This document shows, piece by piece, positions 1-7,545 of a DNA stretch of 28,279 bases (position 1 is the first letter of the stretch; every line of letters begins with the position of its first letter). Under the pieces are notes generated by a model. That model did no database searches. It was not told the origin of the DNA and saw only the letters and a list, made by a program, of their open reading frames with translations. The stretch comes from a virus. A program made the translations under genes and the position numbers. The stretch lies in the IMG/VR virus record IMGVR_UViG_3300047560_001497, positions 1 through 28,279 of that record, one strand, 5' to 3'.

Positions 1-1410
1 ACTAATGTCATTATTGTAGACGGGGACAACGAAATTGTCAACAACTTCCTCGCCCTAAACTACAATCTCAATGATGATGTTGATCTTTCCACTAGTGTAC
101 TCAGTTTCAGCGCATTGAACAACGTAAATGGGAATTGTTATGGAAATGGTGGTATTAAGGTCTGGCCTATTGAATTGCTCAAGTCCATGCGTACCCATGA
201 AAACAGCACAAATCCTAATAGTATAGATTTCAATCTAAATTCCTATTTAGAACTAAACTATGCAGCCAGTACAACTGTTGTAAATTCGTCACAGTTACAA
301 GCATGGCATGCTGGATTCCGTGAGGGGTTCAAACTTGCATATGGTGTAGACTACAAGGACATGAACTGGAGAAACTACGACAGACTATGGAGATGGATGC
401 ACATTGGTCAAGATGTTGAGAATGGTGTGTGGGCAATCTATGGGGCTAGAGTTGGGTGTCACCTTGCATTGACCGGGTACGATCCTAGCAGGATACGTGA
501 CTTTGAATTCATTGCTGAGTTGTTCCGTGACAATTTTGACACGTATAAGGATAACATCATCAACGAATGTAATAGGATAGGTACCTTGATTAGAGTTTTA
601 ACTAACGACCAAAGAATCAAAAACGTGTACGCAAATAGAGAAAGCCAAGAGTTTAGAGTAGGAGTCAAACCTATACTACGCAGTCCTGAATCGTTTATCA
701 AATACAAGTACAACCCGCCCTACGATATCGTATTTGTAAGTTATAATGAACCAAACGCTGATAGAAACTATCAACTATTGACAAAGATAGCCCCTAAAGC
801 AAAACGAATCAACGGGATTAAGGGTATACATAACGCACACATTGAGGCTGCTAAACTATGCGAGTCAGACTATTTTTGGGTAGTAGACGGTGATGCTGTA
901 ATAGTTGACAACTTTGTGTTTGAACACAATATAGATTTTTATGAACCCGAAAAGGTTCGTGTTTGGAGAAGTAAGAATCCGGTCAATGATTTAATCTATG
1001 GTAACGGTGGGGTTAAGTTGTTACCAAGAATGGCTACAATTCGTATGCAAACAAATAAACCCGATATGACCACAAGTATTTGCAATTTGTATGAACCTAT
1101 TATAAAATTAAGCAATATAACGGAGTTCAATACAGACCCATTTAACACATGGCGTAGTGCATTCCGTGAGTGCGTTAAATTAGCTAGCCAAGTTATAGAT
1201 AGACAAGTTGACAATGATACACAAAAGCGTTTGGATGCATGGTGTACTCTAGGTAGTGATAGACAGTATGGTAAATATTCTACTGAAGGTGCTAAAGCAG
1301 GTCGAGAGTATGGGTCTACTAATAAAGGCAACTATGATGCACTGAAACTAATCAATGATTTTGATTGGCTCAGAACACAGTATGACAAATTTTACAGAAA
1401 TACCCTTTGA
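1..1410 (+). CDS. GT-A glycosyltransferase-like protein with tandem duplicated domain (5' end outside window)
   Basis: The frame is open from base 1 with no start, so only the last 469 codons are seen; a TTG at 115 is not a convincing start because homology continues upstream of it. Two similar modules are visible. Each has VDGD (codons 6-9 and 295-298), then YGNGG-[IV]-K (codons 47-51 and 333-337), then a stretch with A-[GF]-R-E and G-A. The second module also has a typical GT2 N-terminus: DIVFVSYNEP, then IHNAHIEAAKLCESDYFWVVDGD, where the DxD-like DGD would bind the metal and nucleotide sugar. The module period is about 289 codons. The first VDGD lies at the window edge, so its Rossmann half, and perhaps more modules, lie upstream. 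It is probably a cytoplasmic transferase moving a sugar from a nucleotide donor; the acceptor is unknown. It overlaps the next gene by 29 bases. Confidence 0.7.
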   Translation, partial: TNVIIVDGDNEIVNNFLALNYNLNDDVDLSTSVLSFSALNNVNGNCYGNGGIKVWPIELLKSMRTHENSTNPNSIDFNLNSYLELNYAASTTVVNSSQLQAWHAGFREGFKLAYGVDYKDMNWRNYDRLWRWMHIGQDVENGVWAIYGARVGCHLALTGYDPSRIRDFEFIAELFRDNFDTYKDNIINECNRIGTLIRVLTNDQRIKNVYANRESQEFRVGVKPILRSPESFIKYKYNPPYDIVFVSYNEPNADRNYQLLTKIAPKAKRINGIKGIHNAHIEAAKLCESDYFWVVDGDAVIVDNFVFEHNIDFYEPEKVRVWRSKNPVNDLIYGNGGVKLLPRMATIRMQTNKPDMTTSICNLYEPIIKLSNITEFNTDPFNTWRSAFRECVKLASQVIDRQVDNDTQKRLDAWCTLGSDRQYGKYSTEGAKAGREYGSTNKGNYDALKLINDFDWLRTQYDKFYRNTL

Positions 1411-2350
1411 CGATATAACAAAATTCGGACAGCAGACAATGCTTGATACTGACTTGTTCAGCGTCAGTTGGATATTGGGCCGATTCTGTAATTATCAATG
1501 TAGCTATTGCTGGCCTTATGCTAATAGCCAAACACCAGATCACCAAGAACTTGAGGTATATAAAAGAACTATAGATGAGATTAGATTTCAGGCTGCTTCT
1601 AATGGGTTCACTAAATTTCATTGGTCATTTAGTGGGGGAGAACCAACTGCATACAAACATGCACTAGAGTTAATGGGTAAAGTTTTATTAGACAGTATAC
1701 ACATGACCACTAACCTAAGCCCTGGGCTTCAGTGGTGGGATAGATGGCTAGGCACAACTAAGTCTAGTGTAAGACGTAGTGTTACTGCTAGCTTTCACCA
1801 TGAGTTTGCTGACGAAAACGAATTCATTGAGAAATGTTTATACTTGATGAAGAACAACGTATTCGTAACCGTAAACCAAGTTATGGTGCCAGAACATTTT
1901 TATCAATCATATGAACGTTGTTTGCGAATGTATGAGAAGGGCATAAACGTTACACTAAAGCCACAAAGTAATGACACCGCAACTGATATAGTTGATGGTT
2001 ATACTGATGATATGATACAGTGTATGCGTACAGGATTCCCACAACACATAGACGATAGAGAACTGTTTCAAGTAAAACTAATAGATAGTATGGGTAATCC
2101 ATACTACATAGACCAAGCAGAAAGATTTAATAGCTTTGGCTTTAATAAGTTTAGTGGATGGACTTGTAACAGTGGCTATCAAAGCGTTATCATCAGGGGC
2201 GATGAAGTGAAGCGTAGCTATAGTTGCCATGATGATATATTAGGAACATTAACACAAGGTTTCAAATTGTTTGAAAGACCTAGAATTTGTATAACACCTA
2301 GTTGTGTTAGTTCAGCAGATAGTAAGATACCAAAATGCAAATCGATTTAA
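1382..2350 (+). CDS. Radical SAM protein with C-terminal cysteine cluster (architecture A)
   Basis: The radical SAM cluster motif CNYQCSYC (C36, C40, C43) follows a short N-terminal strand, and FSGGEP (GGEP at 85-88) is the SAM-binding glycine motif. The last 64 residues start with GWTCNSG and hold five cysteines (about 262, 282, 303, 308, 319), enough for one auxiliary 4Fe-4S cluster of twitch or SPASM type. The genes at 9587-10525 and 10500-11468 have the same layout (CNYxCxYC, GGEP, GWxCN.G) and are paralogues. It should cleave SAM to a 5'-deoxyadenosyl radical and abstract a hydrogen from an unknown substrate. I chose ATG 1382 because it gives the shorter overlap; an in-frame ATG at 1355 would add nine residues. 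It overlaps the methyltransferase gene downstream by 16 bases. Confidence 0.88.
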   Translation: MTNFTEIPFDDITKFGQQTMLDTDLFSVSWILGRFCNYQCSYCWPYANSQTPDHQELEVYKRTIDEIRFQAASNGFTKFHWSFSGGEPTAYKHALELMGKVLLDSIHMTTNLSPGLQWWDRWLGTTKSSVRRSVTASFHHEFADENEFIEKCLYLMKNNVFVTVNQVMVPEHFYQSYERCLRMYEKGINVTLKPQSNDTATDIVDGYTDDMIQCMRTGFPQHIDDRELFQVKLIDSMGNPYYIDQAERFNSFGFNKFSGWTCNSGYQSVIIRGDEVKRSYSCHDDILGTLTQGFKLFERPRICITPSCVSSADSKIPKCKSI

Positions 2351-2928
2351 ATCACATACATCACTGGATGCAGGCTATACGCCAAAGCAACAACCCTATG
2401 CGTACAATGGACGCATTCTGGCAAGGACAACTTAAAAGCAAAGAATGGCTCATTAATTGCCTAGATGATTATGTAGACTTTGGCTCCGAAGTTGATATAT
2501 TCGGGGGCTGGGTGGGTGTGTTAGCTAGTATGATGTTTCAAAGTAATATCCCAGTTACTAAGATTCGTAGCATCGATATCGACCCAACATGTGAGCACGT
2601 AGCCAATGAAATGAATCGCATAGAATACGACAAAGGAATGTTCAAAGCGATCACAGCAGATATGTGCGGTGTTACTAGTACGGCTCACATTGTAATCAAT
2701 ACTAGTTGTGAACATCTTACGCAAGAACAGTATGACAAGTGGTTAGATAATATGCCCAATGACAGTATCATAGTTGTTCAGGGTAATAACTATGATATCC
2801 CTGAACACGTTAGAATCAGCAAAGATATACATGAGTTCGAGCGTCAATGTCATCTAACTAGAAAATACGTAGGTACATTAGATTTACCATTATACAATAG
2901 ATACATGATTATAGGTTACAAACAATGA
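2335..2928 (+). CDS. Class I SAM-dependent methyltransferase-like protein
   Basis: This 197-residue protein has a Rossmann methyltransferase pattern: a glycine-rich motif I at about 53-61 (VDIFGGWVG), an acidic end of strand 2 (IDID, 80-83), an acidic residue after strand 3 (ADM, 108-110) and a motif IV-like NTSCEHL at 122-128. It is small for the superfamily and lacks an added substrate domain. The glycine motif is unusual (FGGWVG in place of E/DxGxGxG) but keeps G57, G58 and G61. The acceptor cannot be read from the sequence. It starts inside the end of the radical SAM gene and its TGA stop overlaps the ATG of the next gene (ATGA), so the four genes form one coupled unit. Confidence 0.68.
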   Translation: MQIDLNHIHHWMQAIRQSNNPMRTMDAFWQGQLKSKEWLINCLDDYVDFGSEVDIFGGWVGVLASMMFQSNIPVTKIRSIDIDPTCEHVANEMNRIEYDKGMFKAITADMCGVTSTAHIVINTSCEHLTQEQYDKWLDNMPNDSIIVVQGNNYDIPEHVRISKDIHEFERQCHLTRKYVGTLDLPLYNRYMIIGYKQ

Positions 2929-3476
2929 ACAATTTAAATTTTTACAATGAGCCATGGCCATATTGGATCATTGACAATTTTTTACCAACTGAAGCACTTA
3001 CTGAATTGAAATCGATAGACCACGTAATGCCTCAAATACAACCCGGGCACAGACTGAACAAAAATAGATTGTTTATTACTGAAAATAATGCATTAGAGTA
3101 TCCAAACTTATACAATGTATATAAGAGTTTAGTGAGTGGTAGTTATAAAGAATTTTTCGAAGAACACACCAAAAAGAAATATAATGATTTATATCCTAGA
3201 GTAGAGGTCATTAGTGATTATGGTCCTTTCTTTTTAGAAACACATCACGACTTACTAGAAAAGAAACTGAGTGCATTAATTTATACTGACCACGAAGACC
3301 TGCATCCCGGTACTGCAATATACGATGGTGACAAATATCATCATACAGTAGAATCCAAGGACAATAGATGCATGTTTTTTAATCCAGCACCTAATACAAT
3401 GCACGCCTATCATCCTACTGTGTTTACTAAAATACGAAGAGGGTTGATGATTAATTATTGGTCTGTCAAAGAATAA
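2925..3476 (+). CDS. 2-oxoglutarate/Fe(II) oxygenase-like protein (prolyl 4-hydroxylase superfamily type)
   Basis: At 183 residues the protein fits a single double-stranded beta-helix. The iron ligands appear as HHD (107-109) and an H in HAYHP (H160 or H163), and the co-substrate arginine as KIRRGLMINYW (R171 or R172). LHPGT and FFNPAPNTMH between them match the strand and loop before the distal histidine in the prolyl hydroxylase-like group. It would hydroxylate an unknown substrate using O2 and 2-oxoglutarate. It is the last gene of the first + unit, starts with an ATGA overlap, and its last 22 bases overlap the convergent gene at 3455-4348. Confidence 0.72.
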   Translation: MNNLNFYNEPWPYWIIDNFLPTEALTELKSIDHVMPQIQPGHRLNKNRLFITENNALEYPNLYNVYKSLVSGSYKEFFEEHTKKKYNDLYPRVEVISDYGPFFLETHHDLLEKKLSALIYTDHEDLHPGTAIYDGDKYHHTVESKDNRCMFFNPAPNTMHAYHPTVFTKIRRGLMINYWSVKE

Positions 3477-4348
3477 GTAAGACCTAGTTTTTTGATTTCT
3501 AAATTCTTGATCCTAGTGCCCACTAACGGTAGCCCACAATAGAAACTATCGTCAGTGTACTCCTCTAAAGTTACTCTTGCATAAGAGTCATCATCAAATG
3601 TTATCAAAGATTTATACTCTTCGGGCCAAGTATTAACTTCTTTTATTATCTTATCTTTTACTGTATCACTAACATCATACAACAATTTACCTTTTTGTAA
3701 ATTAGAGTGGAATATATTCTTGTGTATATTCTCATAGTATTCTACGTGTTGATACTTGTCTCGTATGGGTACGTCTGGATTAAAACTTACTTGCATTAAT
3801 GGTTTACCATAAAACCATGTGAGTACGATAAATGTTTTTTCTACTGTGTCTACTCCGTAATCATAAGTCAATTCTTCTACAGACCTGTACTCCTTCAATA
3901 CGGGACACCCACTATCAACTAATGGTTGGTAAAAGGCTTCCATTTGTGTTTCTCCAGCCATATGAGCAATATAATATCGCAACCAACCGGGATTAACTAA
4001 CCATCTATCATCCCATTGTCTGTAGTGAAAATTCATTTGTATTGGATAATTCAATCCTTCGTTCAAAAAATAGTCATTCATCAACCAACAATATTTGCAA
4101 AAGTTAGAATCCTTGTTAGTAACATACGTATGAAAATTTTCTTTGAATAGATAATTGGTTATCGGATACTTCTTTACATCAAACAGAATTTTTTGTATTT
4201 TAAAATCTGGGATGCGACTTTCACAAAACTCCCAGGCTAATTTTGCACCCACATCGTATGGGTTTATGTCAGAAAAAGGATCTGGCCATACCCAATTTTT
4301 TCTAAGGGCATACATGTATCTTTCTAAAAATTTTCTATATGAATCCAT
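3455..4348 (-). CDS. Protein of unknown function (297 aa)
   Basis: I do not recognise this family. It is a full-length soluble protein with no signal peptide or membrane segment. It is rich in aromatic residues, with a tryptophan/tyrosine-dense stretch around YRQWDDRWLVNPGWLRYYIA and a CKYCW pair nearby; one CxxC is not enough to call an iron-sulfur or zinc site. The HYRQWDD...NPGWLR part distantly recalls NPxxxR loops of ParB-like nucleases, but the rest does not support that. It is the only gene of its transcription unit, divergent from the SGNH gene at 4387 and convergent with the oxygenase gene ending at 3476. The isolated unit implies its own expression from the 4349-4386 gap. Confidence 0.6.
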   Translation of the reverse strand: MDSYRKFLERYMYALRKNWVWPDPFSDINPYDVGAKLAWEFCESRIPDFKIQKILFDVKKYPITNYLFKENFHTYVTNKDSNFCKYCWLMNDYFLNEGLNYPIQMNFHYRQWDDRWLVNPGWLRYYIAHMAGETQMEAFYQPLVDSGCPVLKEYRSVEELTYDYGVDTVEKTFIVLTWFYGKPLMQVSFNPDVPIRDKYQHVEYYENIHKNIFHSNLQKGKLLYDVSDTVKDKIIKEVNTWPEEYKSLITFDDDSYARVTLEEYTDDSFYCGLPLVGTRIKNLEIKKLGLTYSLTDQ

Positions 4349-4386
4349 CGTGTTACTAAATAAATTACTCTAATATTTAATAACCA
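4349..4386. promoter_or_regulatory. Divergent late-promoter-like pair between 4348(-) and 4387(+)
   Basis: The + strand has ACTAAATA at 4355-4362 and the - strand has ATTAAATA at 4381-4374, each six of eight to the T4 late consensus TATAAATA. With the T4 spacing (last A at -6), both start sites fall at about 4368, giving leaders of about 20 bases each way. No good Shine-Dalgarno sequence is visible in either leader. These are the weakest octamers of the six gaps. Confidence 0.45.
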
Positions 4387-5088
4387 ATGTCTTTCGAAAA
4401 AATAAACACAACCGTCGATTGCCTCTATGTTAATGGATGCAGTTGGACGTATGGTGTGGGTTTAGAAGAATCTACCCGTTTACAACAGTGCTGGGCTGCC
4501 CTTATAGCTAAACATCTTAACATAGAATTAATTATGGGGGCAATGCCGGGGTCTAGTAATCCACGCATATTGCGTACATCGGTTCAAGACCTAGATAAGT
4601 TGGTAAAGCAGGGTAGAAAACCATTTGTACTCATAGCGTGGTCTCATTTACACAGGTATGAATTGAATAGGTTAGACAATAATAAGTGGGACACATTCGC
4701 AGGTTCTACTAACGACGGTGATTTAGAAATAGCAAAGTTAATAACAGCAAAATATAATAGTGATCCGGGTAACGTAGAAAATTTCATAGTGCAGCTTTTG
4801 TTATTTCAAAGCTACATACGTGATAGAGAATTACCTAGCATGACTACCCCTACATTCCAAATTCACTACGATGCATTGAAGCGTGATTACTTACTAGAAA
4901 TTTCCGAAAGAGTAGACAAAGATTTATTCTTGTATGATTTCAATCTAAGGTCTTACTTAAATACATTCGGGACTGCGCGAGTGGGTGGGCCCGGATCAGA
5001 TCATCCTGGTGTAGAAGGTCATGAGTTACTAGCTGAATTTTTAATTCGTCAATTAGAAAGACGATACAACTTTAATGTATCCAAATAA
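4387..5088 (+). CDS. SGNH/GDSL hydrolase-like protein
   Basis: The 233-residue protein starts a strand at LYVNGCSWT (S19), the place of the GDS nucleophile block; the aspartate is replaced by cysteine, as in the three related proteins in this window. GSSN (55-58) fits the block holding the oxyanion glycine and asparagine, IAWSHLHRYE is the strand before the block III region, and SDHPGVEGH (D205, H206) fits the Asp-His block V. Family members hydrolyse or transfer acyl groups (esterase, O-acetyltransferase partners, sugar deacylases). The substrate is unknown. It precedes, with a 14-base overlap, a radical SAM gene, a pairing seen again elsewhere in the window. Confidence 0.72.
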   Translation: MSFEKINTTVDCLYVNGCSWTYGVGLEESTRLQQCWAALIAKHLNIELIMGAMPGSSNPRILRTSVQDLDKLVKQGRKPFVLIAWSHLHRYELNRLDNNKWDTFAGSTNDGDLEIAKLITAKYNSDPGNVENFIVQLLLFQSYIRDRELPSMTTPTFQIHYDALKRDYLLEISERVDKDLFLYDFNLRSYLNTFGTARVGGPGSDHPGVEGHELLAEFLIRQLERRYNFNVSK

Positions 5089-6175
5089 CATAACAGACAT
5101 TCACTTAGAATTGACAGACAAATGCCAAGCCGCATGTCCAATGTGTGCTAGAAATTGGTATGGCGGGGCCGAACGTTCTTATGTTCAAAATACTGAAATA
5201 TCAATTGACCAATTTAAACAATGGTTCCCCGTATCATTTCTTAAACAATTAAAGAACGTGTATGCATGTGGAAACTTAGGTGATCCGTTGCTAGCACATG
5301 ATTGCTTAGAAATTTTCGAATATCTTGCAGAACACACAAACGATGATTGCAGATTAGCCATACATACAAATGGTAGTCTTAGAAACAAAGAATGGTGGAC
5401 TAAATTAGCTACTGTAATGAATCCAAAGGGTGTAGTAATAATAGGAATAGATGGGTTTAAGGGAGACCATGAACTATATCGAAAAAATACTAACTGGGAC
5501 AAAATAATAGAAAATGCCAAAGCGTTCATAGAAGCAGGCGGTCATGTTAGGGCTGACAGTATTGTGTTCAAGCATAACGAACATAGAACCGACGAACTAA
5601 GAGATTTCTTGTTAGGCATTGGATTTAGGGAAGTCAACTTTAAGAGTACTCAACGATTTTTTGGTCTATCTGAATACCCTGTAAAAAACAAAGAAGGCGA
5701 AACTGAATATTACTTACACCAACCTGAACTTCCTAAATGGCAAGAACCAGTTATAAAGATTAACATGGATAGGTTAATAAAGCCCAGTGTCTATAAAAAA
5801 CTAATTGATGAATCTAACATAGTTCCTGACTGTTTTACTAAAAAAGAAATATTTGTAGATTCCGTTGGAAGAGTATTTCCTTGTTGTCAAGTTGCAGGAA
5901 CATACACGAATTGTGATTTTGATGGTGAGGGTAGTGAATACGTCATGCGTGATAGACTATTAGAGAGCGCACGTGAACTGGTTCAAAGCATAGGGCTAAT
6001 TAATTTGAAAGACACTAACATCATTGATGCATTAGCAAATAGCGATTGGGGTGACAAAATAACTCACCATACCACTGTAGACAAGAAACTAGTATGTGTT
6101 AAGGCTTGCTCTAGGAATATTAGAAACTTGGTAGAAGACAAACCATCAGACCAAGATTACGTCAAACTTTGCTAA
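5075..6175 (+). CDS. Radical SAM protein with SPASM-like C-terminus (architecture C)
   Basis: CQAACPMC (C17, C21, C24) is the SAM cluster motif. GNLGDPLL (67-73) replaces the usual GGEP, and HTNGSLR (98-103) is the next conserved strand. The C-terminal half has PDCF, then GRVFPCCQVAG, then CVKACSRN: a cysteine set able to hold an auxiliary 4Fe-4S cluster as in SPASM or twitch proteins. The gene at 14981-16039 is its paralogue (CNAACPQC, GMVGDPC, NGGMRN.EWW). Such enzymes often act on peptides or proteins, but sugar and alcohol substrates occur, so the reaction is open. It overlaps the upstream SGNH gene by 14 bases and the convergent hydroxylase gene by 14 bases at its end. Confidence 0.87.
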   Translation: MYPNNITDIHLELTDKCQAACPMCARNWYGGAERSYVQNTEISIDQFKQWFPVSFLKQLKNVYACGNLGDPLLAHDCLEIFEYLAEHTNDDCRLAIHTNGSLRNKEWWTKLATVMNPKGVVIIGIDGFKGDHELYRKNTNWDKIIENAKAFIEAGGHVRADSIVFKHNEHRTDELRDFLLGIGFREVNFKSTQRFFGLSEYPVKNKEGETEYYLHQPELPKWQEPVIKINMDRLIKPSVYKKLIDESNIVPDCFTKKEIFVDSVGRVFPCCQVAGTYTNCDFDGEGSEYVMRDRLLESARELVQSIGLINLKDTNIIDALANSDWGDKITHHTTVDKKLVCVKACSRNIRNLVEDKPSDQDYVKLC

Positions 6176-6821
6176 TCTCTACACCAGTACCCACTACATT
6201 GTCAAATATAGTAAGGTCATCGGTGTTTATAAATAATACTCGCTCATCTGTAGAGTGAAATCCGGTAATGACTTTTTGTTTAATCTTGCGGTTAATAAAA
6301 CCCATTACGCTCAAGTAATGCTTTTGCTTCCAATCATATGAATCATCATATATTGTAAGTCTTACATATGGTCGTTCCATACTGAATTTGGGCAACAATA
6401 CTCTGATGTTTAAATGTATTCTATCGTTGGCTCCCCAATTAGATGCAACATGCAGTTTACCTGTATCCATATACCAAACATTCCCGTCTACTGGTAAATG
6501 GTATAATTTATTCTCACCAATGTCTACAAGGTAACTATAGGGATTAGATTGTATCGCAAGATGTATTCTATCATCAGGATCATAATGCGCTGTATACGTT
6601 TCGCCGCTAGTTAATCTCAATAACCTAGCTTGTCCTATATCACCCAAAACATTAAGGACATCACCCAACGGCGTATTCTTAAACTCATCTTTAATTTCCC
6701 ACGGATCATTGAAGAACGTACCCGTGCGATTGTTTAATTCAAGTCTTTTCCCGAAATCAAGTTTTTTAACTTGGTCTATTATGGGCTTGATAGAAAAACT
6801 ATGTGATGACAATGTTAGCAT
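6162..6821 (-). CDS. Aspartyl/asparaginyl beta-hydroxylase-like oxygenase
   Basis: With the start at ATG 6821 the protein has 219 residues. The cupin-type core shows AHYDPDDRIHL (H79, D81) as the first two iron ligands, then YMDTGKLHVASNWGANDRIHL with H124 as the distal ligand and R134 for 2-oxoglutarate. The repeated DRIHL phrase brackets the core, as in aspartyl/asparaginyl hydroxylase-like proteins. A longer reading from ATG 6845 is possible, but 6821 places an octamer exactly five bases upstream and avoids overlapping the divergent gene start. It forms a one-gene unit, convergent by 14 bases with the radical SAM gene ending at 6175. The substrate is unknown. Confidence 0.72.
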   Translation of the reverse strand: MLTLSSHSFSIKPIIDQVKKLDFGKRLELNNRTGTFFNDPWEIKDEFKNTPLGDVLNVLGDIGQARLLRLTSGETYTAHYDPDDRIHLAIQSNPYSYLVDIGENKLYHLPVDGNVWYMDTGKLHVASNWGANDRIHLNIRVLLPKFSMERPYVRLTIYDDSYDWKQKHYLSVMGFINRKIKQKVITGFHSTDERVLFINTDDLTIFDNVVGTGVEISKV

Positions 6822-6834
6822 AATTATACTTATG
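6819..6834. promoter_or_regulatory. Interlocked divergent promoter and start codons, 6821(-) and 6832(+)
   Basis: On +, CATAATTA (6819-6826), five bases, then ATG at 6832. On -, CATAAGTA (6834-6827), five bases, then ATG at 6821. Each octamer matches TATAAATA at six of eight places, and the CAT opening each octamer is the reverse complement of the other gene's ATG. At T4 spacing, transcription would begin on the A of each ATG, giving leaderless mRNAs. This 16-base block is the whole intergenic control region. Confidence 0.5.
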
Positions 6835-7545
6835 AGTGTAAACATACCTTTTGATAAAAACTGGAAGAATCTTGCAATCAGCCTGAGTGGTGGGGCAGAT
6901 TCGGCTTTGTTGGCTTATCTAGTATGTGATTTAGCTAAAGACAATGACGTAACCATACATATTATAAATCACATACGTTGCTGGAAGACAAGACCCTGGC
7001 AGCAATACGACGGTGAACGTGTATACAATTGGCTACGTCAAAGATTCTATGTCACAAAGTTTATCAAACATGTAAATTTTATCCCACCCGATTTAGAGCA
7101 CGGTAGTGTAGGACCTAACTTAACAGATGAATATGGTAAGCGTGTTTCTGGTGATAACATTGAGAAACGGGCATTCGCCGAATATGTATGTCACAAAGAA
7201 AATTGTGAAGTATATTACAATGGTGTAACACGCAACCCAAGATTGAAACTGTTCAATGGAATGATTGAGCGTGATATAGATCCTACTGAAGAAAACAAAC
7301 ATTTAGAATATATGATACATATGGGTAGAGTTGCTAGTCACCCATTTAGATTTGTAGATAAGTCATGGGTCATGTCAAAATACAAAGAATTAAATCTACA
7401 AGAATTATTAGATATTACCCGTAGCTGTGAGGGTGAGTTTGAGGGTATAAATTATAAAACATATACACCAGGACAATATGTTCCAGTGTGTAATGAATGC
7501 TTTTGGTGCAAAGAAAGAAGTTGGGCAATTGAACAATCTAAGTAA
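6832..7545 (+). CDS. QueC-like PP-loop ATP pyrophosphatase
   Basis: LSGGADSALL (S19-S24 holding SGGxDS) is the PP-loop that grips the pyrophosphate of ATP. The C-terminus has SC at 198-199, then CNECFWCKERSWA with C220, C223 and C226; this C...CxxCxxC plus ERxxA layout is that of the QueC (7-cyano-7-deazaguanine synthase) zinc site. The protein is 237 residues, the usual size for QueC. I chose ATG 6832; an in-frame ATG at 6709 would run through the divergent gene and is unlikely. No QueD, QueE or tgt-like gene is visible nearby, so it may use a different carboxylate or amide substrate. It leads a four-gene unit: PP-loop, radical SAM, SGNH, radical SAM. Confidence 0.72.
   Translation: MSVNIPFDKNWKNLAISLSGGADSALLAYLVCDLAKDNDVTIHIINHIRCWKTRPWQQYDGERVYNWLRQRFYVTKFIKHVNFIPPDLEHGSVGPNLTDEYGKRVSGDNIEKRAFAEYVCHKENCEVYYNGVTRNPRLKLFNGMIERDIDPTEENKHLEYMIHMGRVASHPFRFVDKSWVMSKYKELNLQELLDITRSCEGEFEGINYKTYTPGQYVPVCNECFWCKERSWAIEQSK

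Noticed and set aside
115-117. TTG at 115 as the start of the glycosyltransferase gene
   Set aside because: The same frame is open to base 1 and codons 6-9 give VDGD, which recurs in the second module, so the gene begins upstream of the window.
459-1331. Long - strand open frames at 459-713 and 996-1331
   Set aside because: They lie inside the glycosyltransferase gene, have no recognisable motif, and read as low-complexity shadow translations.
1-1800. Frequent CTAG tetramers
   Set aside because: About nine in the first 1800 bases is near chance for this base composition. It shows only that CTAG is not avoided, as it is in many enteric genomes, and is not a signal in itself.
6228-6235. A perfect TATAAATA on the + strand inside the - hydroxylase gene
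   Set aside because: It faces no nearby + start (next is 6832) and may be chance in AT-rich coding sequence; it is kept only as a possible antisense promoter.
7478-7528. ATG starts at 7478 and 7493 for the twitch radical SAM gene
   Set aside because: They would overlap the QueC-like gene by 68 or 53 bases and add residues not matched in the paralogues; TTG 7529 fits better, though this is not certain.
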